Source of the DNA: Lachnospiraceae bacterium
Lineage (GTDB): Bacteria > Bacillota_A > Clostridia > Lachnospirales > Lachnospiraceae
Length of the DNA stretch: 9,234 nucleotides
Direction of reading: 5' to 3'
Assembly (NCBI GenBank): GCA_017437705.1
Contig: JAFRYJ010000088.1
Location: 1-9,234, forward strand
This document shows, one piece after another, positions 1-6,551 of this stretch. Within the stretch, counting starts at the first letter, position 1. Each line of letters begins with the position of its first letter. The position numbers were made by a program, and so were the translations under genes. The notes below the pieces were generated by a model. That model did no database searches. It was given only the letters and a program-made list of their open reading frames with translations, and was not told the DNA's origin.

Positions 1-980
1 TATTCGCTGAGGCCGGTCTTCATTTCGTCGCCTGTGATCCATACGATATGGCAGTCGGGGATGGCTTTCTGTGCAAGAGCAGCCTTGGCAACGATGCCGT
101 ACTCTTCGCAGTACCTGCCTGTGGTCTCGGGATCCTCGTTGGCTGCATCTATGGACTCTTCATAATCCTCCATGAACTGCTCAACTGCGTCGGGGTCTGA
201 TTCGAGGACTTCATTCCTTACGATAACGCAGCCCATCATAAGCTTGCTGTCGCCGCCTACCTTTTCCCATTCCTCGTTGACATCGAGGACCTTAACGGCA
301 CCGGTGTTCAGAATGATGCTTGTCGCAACGGGCTGGGGAGCCATGACAACAGCGGTGGGATCCTCGGCAAAAACGGTTGCAAGCTCTGTGTTCTCTGTCT
401 TGTAATTAATGGTAACGTCCTTTTCGGGATCGATGCCGTTGCTCTTCAGGATATACTCGAGAATGTACTGGGGATTTGCACCCTGTCCCGTGGAATAGAT
501 GGTCTTTCCCTTAAGGTCAGCAACGGAATTAACGGTCTGCTCCTTCTCAAGGAAGGAAAGAACGCCAAGCGTATTTACGCCGAGGATGGTAACTTTGCCC
601 TCAGTCTTTGCGTAAAGCGTGGAAGCGAGGTTCGTGGGAACGGCAGCGATATCGGCCTCACCCTTGACGATCTTGCCGACCACCTCGTCGGGAGCGGTAG
701 CGATGGTAAATTCATAATCGATATCGTATTCGCCGGCTTCTGCCTTTGCCATCATGTTGGCGGCACCGATACCGGTGGGGCCTGCGATCATGTAGACGGT
801 AAGAGAGGAAGGTTCGGTATCAGACTCCGAAACGGGCTCTGTTTCGGTCTCGGTGATCTCCTCTGAACCGGGCTCCGAAGCGGGCTGTGACTCAGACTCG
901 GGCTGATCCTTTTTGCCTGCGCAGGCTGCCAGTGAAATGACCATTAAAAAAGCAAGCATCAAAGATAATAATTTCTTCAT
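1..980 (-). CDS. ABC transporter solute-binding lipoprotein, NitT/TauT-like (3' end outside the window)
   Basis: Extracytoplasmic substrate receptor of an ABC importer, anchored as a lipoprotein. The N-terminus is a lipoprotein signal: KK, a hydrophobic stretch, then lipobox LAAC with Cys20. An acidic Ser/Glu/Pro-rich tether follows to about residue 58, then a periplasmic-binding-type domain starting SLTVYMIAGPTGIGAANMM. Further family-like stretches are EADIAAVPTNLAS (approx. 108-120) and SVADLKGKTIYSTGQG, typical of NMT1/TauA-type receptors (recognised from family knowledge). 326 codons are visible, and the last two bases (TA) leave the reading open or just at a stop. ATG follows AAGGAG with 8 nt spacing and overlaps the regulator's stop as ATGA, so the pair is probably translationally coupled. 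Permease and ATPase genes would be expected beyond the left edge. The ligand cannot be told; confidence in the broad class is high. Confidence 0.85.
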   Translation of the reverse strand, partial: MKKLLSLMLAFLMVISLAACAGKKDQPESESQPASEPGSEEITETETEPVSESDTEPSSLTVYMIAGPTGIGAANMMAKAEAGEYDIDYEFTIATAPDEVVGKIVKGEADIAAVPTNLASTLYAKTEGKVTILGVNTLGVLSFLEKEQTVNSVADLKGKTIYSTGQGANPQYILEYILKSNGIDPEKDVTINYKTENTELATVFAEDPTAVVMAPQPVATSIILNTGAVKVLDVNEEWEKVGGDSKLMMGCVIVRNEVLESDPDAVEQFMEDYEESIDAANEDPETTGRYCEEYGIVAKAALAQKAIPDCHIVWITGDEMKTGLSE

Positions 981-1582
981 AACGATAACTCCTTTATACT
1001 GTATATTTTTCCATCCCTGGAAATGATGTCCTTATTCTCAAGAGCTTCAACGGCCCTGTACAGAGAGGTCCTTCCAATGCCGAGGGTCCTGGCAAGAAGG
1101 GACATGTTTCCCGGTCTTGCCGTACCGTTATCATCGCTGATGGACAGAAGGTGCGCATATACCTTATGCTCCGCATCATCCATTGAATAAAGGCTTATCT
1201 TCCTGTTGAGGAAGCATATCCTGTCCGTGAGGAAACGGATGTAATTCATCGAGAATCCCGGATTATTGCGAAGCAGCTCCTGGAAAGCGGAGCGCTCGAG
1301 AAATATGACGCTGCAACGGGATGATGCCACGATAGTGGACACATCGTTATCCCCGAACAGGTCTGTTACACCGAAGATATCGCCTTCCTTAAAGGTGCGC
1401 ATGACTACGCCGCAGTTTTTGACAAAGCATTTTGCCGTTCCTTCTTCCATGATGCCGATGCAGCCGTTTCCGCTGCCGCAGATGACATCGCCCTTTAAAA
1501 ACACCGAAGGTTCCGGCAGGCTTTTGATCACGGCCTCTTTTTCATTTTCCGCAAGGTCTTTGAATAAAAAAAAGTCTTTCAA
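977..1582 (-). CDS. Crp/Fnr-family transcriptional regulator
   Basis: Two-domain regulator of 201 aa, the usual size or slightly short for the family. Residues 1-125 form a cupin-like effector domain (EEGTAKCFV, FKEGDIFGVTDLFG), followed by the dimer helix and a C-terminal winged helix-turn-helix at about 157-198 (MSLLARTLGIGRTSLYRAVE is the recognition part). The classic cyclic-nucleotide phosphate cassette with its Arg is not visible (FGDNDVSTIVASS instead), so cAMP binding is unlikely. Six Cys (35, 41, 52, 57, 90, 123) are present but do not match the Fnr iron-sulfur spacing. The start is TTG: the only nearby ATG (1587-1585) reads Met-Phe-stop, whereas TTG has GAGGTGA just upstream. It overlaps the following ABC receptor gene by 4 bp, so it probably controls that importer and itself. 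Confidence 0.9.
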   Translation of the reverse strand: MKDFFLFKDLAENEKEAVIKSLPEPSVFLKGDVICGSGNGCIGIMEEGTAKCFVKNCGVVMRTFKEGDIFGVTDLFGDNDVSTIVASSRCSVIFLERSAFQELLRNNPGFSMNYIRFLTDRICFLNRKISLYSMDDAEHKVYAHLLSISDDNGTARPGNMSLLARTLGIGRTSLYRAVEALENKDIISRDGKIYSIKELSL

Positions 1583-1598
1583 AACATCACCTCAAAAA

Positions 1599-1614
1599 TG
1601 TCCCAGATGGAACA
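1599..1614. promoter_or_regulatory. 16-bp palindrome, candidate Crp/Fnr-type operator
   Basis: TGTCCCAGATGGAACA is an inverted repeat with 7-bp arms (TGTCCCA / TGGAACA, one mismatch) and a 2-bp centre. The size and the TGT...ACA ends suit a Crp/Fnr dimer. It sits just downstream of the -10 box over the expected transcription start, where binding would block transcription, so negative autoregulation is inferred. Confidence 0.5.
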
Positions 1615-1619
1615 CTTTT

Positions 1620-1648
1620 ATAATAATGCCTGTGTGGAATAATGTCAA
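1620..1648 (-). promoter_or_regulatory. Sigma-A type promoter for the crp/fnr-like regulator operon
   Basis: On the minus strand a perfect -35 TTGACA (1648-1643), a 17-nt spacer and a -10 TATTAT (1625-1620, 5 of 6 to consensus) lie about 40 bp before the TTG start. Predicted transcription start is near 1613. Confidence 0.75.
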
Positions 1649-1711
1649 GAAAAATGTTAAATAAATAACAGAGTCGGCCGGCAAATCAGGCTGCCAGTCA
1701 GAAATGCGTAT

Positions 1712-1740
1712 TTGCAGTACGGGTCCTAAACAGGTAGAAT
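1712..1740 (+). promoter_or_regulatory. Possible promoter for the PrsW operon
   Basis: TTGCAG (1712-1717), a 17-nt spacer and TAGAAT (1735-1740). The -10 is 5 of 6 to consensus but the -35 is weak (3 of 6). It lies about 55 bp before the preferred start of the PrsW-like gene. The rest of the divergent gap at 1649-1785 shows no other clear signal. Confidence 0.3.
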
Positions 1741-1794
1741 AGTAGTTGACTTCCGCCGACCGGGGAAGATCGTTTTCGGGAAAGGGTGATACTT

Positions 1795-2514
1795 TTGTTA
1801 TTCGGTTTTTCGGCAGTTTACTTTTTTGTATATATACTGGCGGCAGTGATACCGGCCATTCTGCTTATGATCTATGTTTACAGAAAAGACAGGATAGAGC
1901 AGGAGCCGGTTAGACTTGTGGGCATGCTGATGTTATACGGGGCCCTTTCCGGTTTTATCGCAATGGCCCTGGAGGCCCTTGGCGAGAAACTCCTTCCTGT
2001 CTTTGTAAGTCCCGATAATCCTTATTATATGGTGTTTTTTGCCTTTCTTGTGGTGGCGGCAGCAGAGGAAGGCGTCAAATTCTTTTTTCTCAAAAGAAAG
2101 ACATGGAACGATCCGAACCTGGATCATCAGTTTGACGGCATAGTCTATGCCGCAGCCGTATCCATGGGTTTTGCTGCAATGGAGAATATAGGATATGTCT
2201 TTTCCTACGGCATTTCCGTGGCGCCCATAAGGGCCTTTCTCTCGATACCCGGCCATATGGCATTTGCAGTTGCCATGGGAGTGCTTTACGGCAGGGCAAG
2301 GCTTTGGGAAAACAGACAGGACCACAGGAAAGCGGTCGCCTTCCAGGCGGCGGCGTATCTTGCCGCAGTATTCCTTCATGGATTCTACGACGCCTGTGCG
2401 ATGATGGGAACCGACCTTTCCGCGATCTTTTTTATAATATTCGTAGTTGTTACGTATATAGGCATATTCTTTATCATAAAGCGGGAATCGAGAACAGACA
2501 GACCGCTTGAATGA
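1795..2514 (+). CDS. PrsW-family intramembrane protease (M82-like)
   Basis: Polytopic membrane protein of 239 aa with about seven hydrophobic segments. The hallmarks of PrsW metalloproteases are present: AAEEGVKFF (Glu91-Glu92, Lys95), MENIGYV (Glu130) after the FDGIVYAAAVSMGF segment, PGHMAFAVAMG (His154), and HGFYDA (His195, Asp199). In the family these Glu/His residues are the likely metal site within the membrane. Bacillus subtilis PrsW cuts the anti-sigma factor RsiW, but no sigma or anti-sigma gene lies here, so the substrate is unknown. GTG at 1786 is in frame, but AAAGG abuts it; TTG at 1795 has GGGTGAT at good spacing and is preferred. The downstream membrane gene begins 10 bp after the stop, so the two form an operon. 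Confidence 0.85.
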   Translation: MLFGFSAVYFFVYILAAVIPAILLMIYVYRKDRIEQEPVRLVGMLMLYGALSGFIAMALEALGEKLLPVFVSPDNPYYMVFFAFLVVAAAEEGVKFFFLKRKTWNDPNLDHQFDGIVYAAAVSMGFAAMENIGYVFSYGISVAPIRAFLSIPGHMAFAVAMGVLYGRARLWENRQDHRKAVAFQAAAYLAAVFLHGFYDACAMMGTDLSAIFFIIFVVVTYIGIFFIIKRESRTDRPLE

Positions 2515-2524
2515 GGGAGATCCT

Positions 2525-3166
2525 TTGGAGAACATTGAACAGCAGGAAAACAGAAGATTTACCATACTTGGAGAGGAATTCTTTTATGTATGCATTGTGG
2601 GCATCATTTTTGCATTCCTGGGGTGGACGGTGGAGAATATCACCCGCATCATAGACAGCGGCGTAATAGACTCCAGATTCCATCTGATGCCCTTTATATC
2701 GCCCTACGGGCTGATACCCTTTGCATTTCTTATTCTGAATTCTCCGGACGACCTGGCGCTGTTCGGGCATCATTTCTTTAAAGAGAAAACAAAAGAAAAC
2801 AGGATAAGGTCGAATATCGCCTGCTTTTTTCTGATATGCGGACTGGTCTTTTTCGGCGAGCTTATCGTCGGATACATCTGGGGCGAGGTCTTCGGATACA
2901 GCCTGTGGAATTATTCGAATATCCCGCTGCATATAACGCCCTATACCGGAGTACTTACGACGCTGGCTTTCGGAACGGGAGTGTACCTGCTTTTCAAATT
3001 TGTATACAGGCCGCTTTTAAAGCTGGTGAAAATGATGCATTACCGGACGGCGAAGATCATTTCGCTTATGGTATGGCCGCTGATGATCCTTGATACAGTG
3101 TGCATGGGACTTCAGATAGTCTTCCTGGGAGAGGCCAGGCTCTGGTGGGAGATAAAGGTTTTTTAA
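2525..3166 (+). CDS. PF06541-family membrane protein (putative type IV ABC-transporter permease)
   Basis: Membrane protein of 213 aa with about five hydrophobic segments (residues 19-34, 54-72, 97-118, 139-162, 178-201). The sequence stretches FAFLGWTVE (29-37), SPYGLIP (59-65), FFGELIVG (109-116) and LWNYSNIPLHITPYTG (127-142) match my memory of the clostridial family annotated as putative ABC-transporter type IV. The transport role of that family is poorly proven, and no ATPase gene is adjacent. TTG at 2525 is chosen because GAGGGAG lies 5 nt before it; an in-frame upstream TTG at 2507 has no ribosome site and would overlap the PrsW stop. Co-transcribed with the PrsW-like gene. The C-terminus is Trp-rich (ARLWWEIKVF) and ends just before a terminator. 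Confidence 0.75.
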   Translation: MENIEQQENRRFTILGEEFFYVCIVGIIFAFLGWTVENITRIIDSGVIDSRFHLMPFISPYGLIPFAFLILNSPDDLALFGHHFFKEKTKENRIRSNIACFFLICGLVFFGELIVGYIWGEVFGYSLWNYSNIPLHITPYTGVLTTLAFGTGVYLLFKFVYRPLLKLVKMMHYRTAKIISLMVWPLMILDTVCMGLQIVFLGEARLWWEIKVF

Positions 3167-3194
3167 AGTATAAAAAACAGACGTAAAATAAAAA

Positions 3195-3230
3195 GGACGG
3201 ACAGTAAAAAACTGTCCGTCCGTTATTTTT
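3195..3230. terminator. Bidirectional intrinsic terminator
   Basis: A perfect 11-bp stem (GGACGGACAGT / ACTGTCCGTCC) with a 5-A loop. On the plus strand it is followed by GTTATTTTT, on the minus strand by TTTTTATTTT. It lies between the converging PF06541 and cyclase genes and should stop transcription from both sides. Confidence 0.92.
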
Positions 3231-3243
3231 GTGATCAATTGTA

Positions 3244-3996
3244 TTATTCGGTAAGTGCATATACCCTGCAGGGAAGTCCTGTTGCGCCTTCGATATTGGG
3301 CCATGCCACAAGTATGATAGCGCCGGCGGGAGCAACCTTGTCGAGGTTCTTCATCATTTCCACCTGGATCTTGCCGTTATCGAGGATATATCTCTCGCAT
3401 GCGAGGTCTTCCCACTTTGCAGCCTCTATGGATGCATCGGTATCGAGAGTCTCGTGACCTGAAGCAGCTGCCTTTCTTTCCTCGTAGATGTACTTAAGAG
3501 CTTCCATTGACCATCCGGGGAAGTGCTCGCCGCCTTCTTCGTCAAGACCTGAAACAGCGTCCATATCCGGCCACTTTTTCCACCAGTCCGTACGAAGAGC
3601 AACAAATGCGCCTTCGGGGATCTCGCCGTACTTGGCTTCATATTCCTTGATATCGTCAACAGATACCGCATAATCAGGAGATTCCTTGATCTTATCGGTG
3701 ATGTCTACCACGCAGAGGGGGAAGACCGACTGCTCGATCGAGAACGCCTCTGAAAGAACGCCGTCCTTTGCGAAATGTCCGGGGAAGTCGATGTGGGTAC
3801 CGAACTGTCCGGGGAATTTGAATGTCTGGATAAGGCAGTCGAGCATGGGATTGCCCCAGTCGAATACCGTTTTTGAAAGCTCTACCGATCCCTCGGGGAT
3901 GCCTGCCCAGTAGGGGCTGTCGTTGTTTACGCTGTGGGTGAGGTCCACAAGCTTGTAGTTCTTAGATGCCTTAAAGGCTTCCCAAAGTTTGTACAT
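3244..3996 (-). CDS. Cyclase-family metal-dependent hydrolase (PF04199)
   Basis: Soluble enzyme of 250 aa in the cyclase / kynurenine-formamidase-like / isatin-hydrolase superfamily, whose members open amide or lactone bonds at a metal centre. The signature GTHIDFPGHF gives His68, Asp70 and His74, the expected metal ligands and base; a second family motif GHETLDTDA (180-188, His181) follows. The C-terminal NLDKVAPAGAIILVAWP is also typical. There is no signal peptide, so it is cytoplasmic. ATG has a strong AGGAGG site. It is the last gene before the shared terminator, 93 bp after the GntR regulator. Kynurenine formamidase itself is unlikely, since no tryptophan-degradation genes are near; the aldolase and kinase suggest a sugar lactone or related ring, which is inference only. 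Confidence 0.85.
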   Translation of the reverse strand: MYKLWEAFKASKNYKLVDLTHSVNNDSPYWAGIPEGSVELSKTVFDWGNPMLDCLIQTFKFPGQFGTHIDFPGHFAKDGVLSEAFSIEQSVFPLCVVDITDKIKESPDYAVSVDDIKEYEAKYGEIPEGAFVALRTDWWKKWPDMDAVSGLDEEGGEHFPGWSMEALKYIYEERKAAASGHETLDTDASIEAAKWEDLACERYILDNGKIQVEMMKNLDKVAPAGAIILVAWPNIEGATGLPCRVYALTE

Positions 3997-4040
3997 AGAT
4001 AATACCTCCTGATAATACTTGTTCGTAAAGAATCTATTTA

Positions 4041-4046
4041 ATTATA
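4041..4046 (-). promoter_or_regulatory. Possible -10 box for the cyclase gene
   Basis: A consensus TATAAT on the minus strand, 45 bp upstream of the cyclase ATG. No good -35 is seen at 16-18 nt (TATGCA at 17), so an independent promoter is possible but weakly supported. Read-through from the GntR gene is the alternative. Confidence 0.35.
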
Positions 4047-4089
4047 CAAAACACAGGGCATTTTGCATACACAAATTTCGAGAAGTTAG

Positions 4090-4809
4090 TCAATCGCTGG
4101 TGAAAGCAATGCTGACCATATCGCCCCTCATGATATATCTGGAAAAGTAGAAGGGCTGGCCGTCGGGATCGTATCTTATCTCTTCCAGAAGAAGTACGGG
4201 AGAACCTGCAGGTATGCCGAAAAGGCCGCTTTCGTATTTCGTGAGCGCGGATACCTTGAGGAGCTCGTAGGTCTTTCCTGTTATCATACCGTTCTTTTCC
4301 AGCTGCTGTCCTATGGAAGTGTCGTAGAGCATATTGAGGTTTATGAATGCCGCATTCTTGTTTGTCAGAAAAGTGTATATCAGGGTATGGGGCAGACCGT
4401 TTGACTCATCCGCATAGAGTCTTTCGATCCTGACTACGGACTCATCAGCGGGAATGCCCAGTCTGCGGGCGACGCCCGCATCGGGCTCCGCTGCCTGCAG
4501 TGATGCGCTGACGGGCTTTATATTGTTGAACATGTTCCAGATCTCGCGGCGAAGACCGGTATGGGGCATTTTGCTGACGATGCCTTTGGGACTGATGATC
4601 GTCCCCTTGCCTCGGATCCTGTAAAGGAGCTGCTCATCCACCAGATCCTGGATCGCGGCTCTCATGGTGGTCCTGGATACGTTGTATTCGCTGCAGAGCT
4701 CCATTTCCGGCGGGATGGTGGTATCCGGCCGCCATTCACCGCTGGCTATCCTCTGTCTCAGTGATTCCTGTACCTGTGCTTTAAGAGAGTTTTTATTTGA
4801 TGATCCCAA
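4090..4809 (-). CDS. GntR-family regulator, HutC/UTRA type
   Basis: Repressor-type regulator of 239 aa. Residues 10-73 form the winged helix-turn-helix (IASGEWRPDTTIPPEMELC, then VSRTTMRAAIQDL as recognition helix and the wing RIRGKGTII). Residues about 95-235 form a UTRA ligand domain, with the usual end PFYFSRYIMRGDMVSI. Such regulators usually sense a phosphorylated sugar or pathway intermediate. The start is TTG, with AGGAGGT 6 nt before it; no ATG option exists near it. It lies downstream of the kinase terminator and upstream of the cyclase, inside the catabolic locus, so control of the aldolase-kinase promoter and possibly its own is inferred. AATGTAT motifs occur at both promoters. Confidence 0.92.
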   Translation of the reverse strand: MGSSNKNSLKAQVQESLRQRIASGEWRPDTTIPPEMELCSEYNVSRTTMRAAIQDLVDEQLLYRIRGKGTIISPKGIVSKMPHTGLRREIWNMFNNIKPVSASLQAAEPDAGVARRLGIPADESVVRIERLYADESNGLPHTLIYTFLTNKNAAFINLNMLYDTSIGQQLEKNGMITGKTYELLKVSALTKYESGLFGIPAGSPVLLLEEIRYDPDGQPFYFSRYIMRGDMVSIAFTSD

Positions 4810-4849
4810 TTCTGTACCTCCTGAAAAGGGGCAGCGAAATTACACTTTC

Positions 4850-4859
4850 AATGTATATT
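4850..4859. promoter_or_regulatory. AATGTATATT motif upstream of the GntR gene, possible operator
   Basis: About 40 bp before the TTG start of the GntR gene lies AATGTATATT, sharing the AATGTAT core with the repeats in the aldolase promoter. On the minus strand TAATAT within this stretch could act as a -10, but its -35 is poor. Weak alone; of interest because of the shared core. Confidence 0.3.
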
Positions 4860-4876
4860 AGAAAAATCTAAAAGCC

Positions 4877-4927
4877 GCTGTCCGCATCATCCGGGTCCAT
4901 ATGAAAGTAAAAAGCGATACGGACAGC
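4877..4927 (-). terminator. Probable terminator after the FGGY kinase, long loop
   Basis: On the minus strand GCTGTCCGTA pairs with TGCGGACAGC (10 bp, one G-U) around a 31-nt loop, followed by GGCTTTTAGATTTTT. It lies between the kinase stop (4965) and the GntR start. The long loop makes it less certain than the 3195-3230 terminator. Confidence 0.55.
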
Positions 4928-4964
4928 AGCGTTTTAACGGTTATTAAAGTTTAAGGATACCGGA

Positions 4965-6497
4965 TCATTCAAGAGCGTTGAAGATAGCTCCGCCCTTGAC
5001 ATCGGCGATGATCTGCTTGTAGGAAGCATAGACCTTCTTGTAAGCTTCAACATTTTCAGGGATCGGATGAAGGGTCTCGGAGAACTTGATCATCTTGTCA
5101 ACACCTTCTCTTGCATCCTTGAAAACGCCTGCGCCTACGGCACCGAGGATAGCGGCTGCAACCGTGGCAGCGTCAGCGACCTCGAGTACACGGAGATCCA
5201 TGTCGAACAGGTCGGCAACGATCTGTCTCCATGCGGGAGACTTGGCAGCGCCGCCGGTCATAACAAGGCTCTTGATCTCAACGCCGGCTTCCTTGACTGT
5301 CTCGTACATATCTCTTGATTCAAGAGTGATGCCTTCCATAACGGACCTGATAACGTCTTCCCTTGTAGTCGTAAACTTGATGCCTGCGAAAACGCCCTTT
5401 GAATTGAACATCCAGTGAGGATATCCGTTGCCCTGAAGGAAAGGAAGGAAGATAAGGCCGTTGGCGCCGGGAGCGCTCTTAACGACCGATTTCTCCATCA
5501 GTACGAAGGGATCTGCGCCTGTTTCTGCGGATTCCTTCTGCTCGTCGGTGCAGAGGGTATCCTTCAGCCATCTGTAGCTGGAAGCAGCTGACATCTGGAG
5601 GCACTCAAGCTCGTAAAGGTCTGTGTTGCCTGCATTGTTTGCGAACATGATTCCGGGCAGCTTTGTGATATCGGCGCTCTCGGATCCGATGATAAGGAAT
5701 CCGGATGTGCCGAGGGTAAGACATGCAGCGCCGTCATCAATAACGCCTGCGCCTACGGCTGCGCACTGCTGGTCGCCTGTACCCGTAACTACCTTTGTTC
5801 CTACTGCAAGGCCCGTAAGCTCTGAGATCTCGGGTGTTACCTCGCCGAGAACGGTAGAAGGCTCTACGAGGGGAGCAAGCTTGTCTCTGTCGATGCCGAA
5901 TGCATCGATGACATCATAAGACCAGGTCTTTGCGATGGGGTCGATGAGCTGTGAGCAGTTGCCGAGACATCTCTCTGTATAGATGCCGTCTACGCCGAAA
6001 CGATAGAGGATATAGTCCATCATCAGAGCGATGTATTTAGTCTTTGCGTAAACTTCGGGCATTTCCTTCTTGATCCAGTAGATCTTGGGAAGGGAATCGT
6101 AGGGATTATGGGCCATGCCGCATTTCTGATGCTTTACTTCGGGATCCATGATCTCGGCCATCTCACCCAGGAGATATCCGGACCTGCCGTCCTGCCAGCT
6201 GTAGAAGATATTGCCGATGGGCTTTAAGTCTTCATCAAGCATACAGAATGTGGAACGCTGTGTTGAGAAACCGACGGAAACGATCTCTTTGGGATCTACG
6301 CCTGAGCCTTCAACAGCAGTCTTGCATGCCTTGTACATGCTCTGAATGATCTGCTCTGCATCCTGCTCGACCCAACCGGGATGAGGGTAGAGGCTGGGGT
6401 ATTCAACATAACCCGAACCTAATACGTTGCCTTCTGTATCCAGGATCATTGCCTTGACACCTGTGGTGCCAACGTCTATACCGGCTATATAAGTCAT
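4965..6497 (-). CDS. FGGY-family carbohydrate kinase (xylulokinase-like)
   Basis: ATP-dependent sugar or polyol kinase of 510 aa, full family length. The N-terminal actin-like domain starts AGIDVGTTGVKAMILD (5-20, phosphate 1 loop); STQRSTFCMLDED (78-90) and SWQDGRS (100-106) are on the substrate side. GTGDQQCAAVGAG holds the likely catalytic base Asp242; LGTSG (262-266) is the phosphate 2 loop; TGGAAKSPAWRQIVADLF (414-431) is the FGGY signature 2 region. ATG has GGAGGAA. It follows the DeoC-like gene after 54 bp with no terminator, so the two are co-transcribed: the kinase would make the sugar phosphate and the aldolase would cleave it. The exact sugar (ketose, polyol, deoxysugar or AI-2) cannot be set from sequence; the usual automatic label would be xylulokinase. 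Confidence 0.93.
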   Translation of the reverse strand: MTYIAGIDVGTTGVKAMILDTEGNVLGSGYVEYPSLYPHPGWVEQDAEQIIQSMYKACKTAVEGSGVDPKEIVSVGFSTQRSTFCMLDEDLKPIGNIFYSWQDGRSGYLLGEMAEIMDPEVKHQKCGMAHNPYDSLPKIYWIKKEMPEVYAKTKYIALMMDYILYRFGVDGIYTERCLGNCSQLIDPIAKTWSYDVIDAFGIDRDKLAPLVEPSTVLGEVTPEISELTGLAVGTKVVTGTGDQQCAAVGAGVIDDGAACLTLGTSGFLIIGSESADITKLPGIMFANNAGNTDLYELECLQMSAASSYRWLKDTLCTDEQKESAETGADPFVLMEKSVVKSAPGANGLIFLPFLQGNGYPHWMFNSKGVFAGIKFTTTREDVIRSVMEGITLESRDMYETVKEAGVEIKSLVMTGGAAKSPAWRQIVADLFDMDLRVLEVADAATVAAAILGAVGAGVFKDAREGVDKMIKFSETLHPIPENVEAYKKVYASYKQIIADVKGGAIFNALE

Positions 6498-6551
6498 TTT
6501 TATTCCTCCGAAAAATGATTATCAGTTTAAAGGGTGCTGGAACCGGTCACA

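Noticed and set aside
977..1582. True Fnr iron-sulfur oxygen sensor
   Set aside because: The Cys spacing (35, 41, 52, 57) does not match the N-terminal Fnr cluster motif.
1266..1664. 132-codon plus-strand open frame
   Set aside because: It lies opposite the Crp/Fnr-like gene and runs through that gene's promoter; low-complexity translation, no family features.
1746..1751. TTGACT as a -35 box before the PrsW-like gene
   Set aside because: No acceptable -10 lies 16-18 nt downstream, and a start there would leave almost no leader.
1933..2565. 210-codon open frame on the minus strand across the PrsW-like gene
   Set aside because: It is antisense to a gene with clear family motifs, has no domain-like pattern and no ribosome site; it is a shadow frame.
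3244..3996. Kynurenine formamidase (kynB)
   Set aside because: The fold family fits, but no tryptophan-catabolism genes are near and the locus points to sugar metabolism; only the family name is supported.
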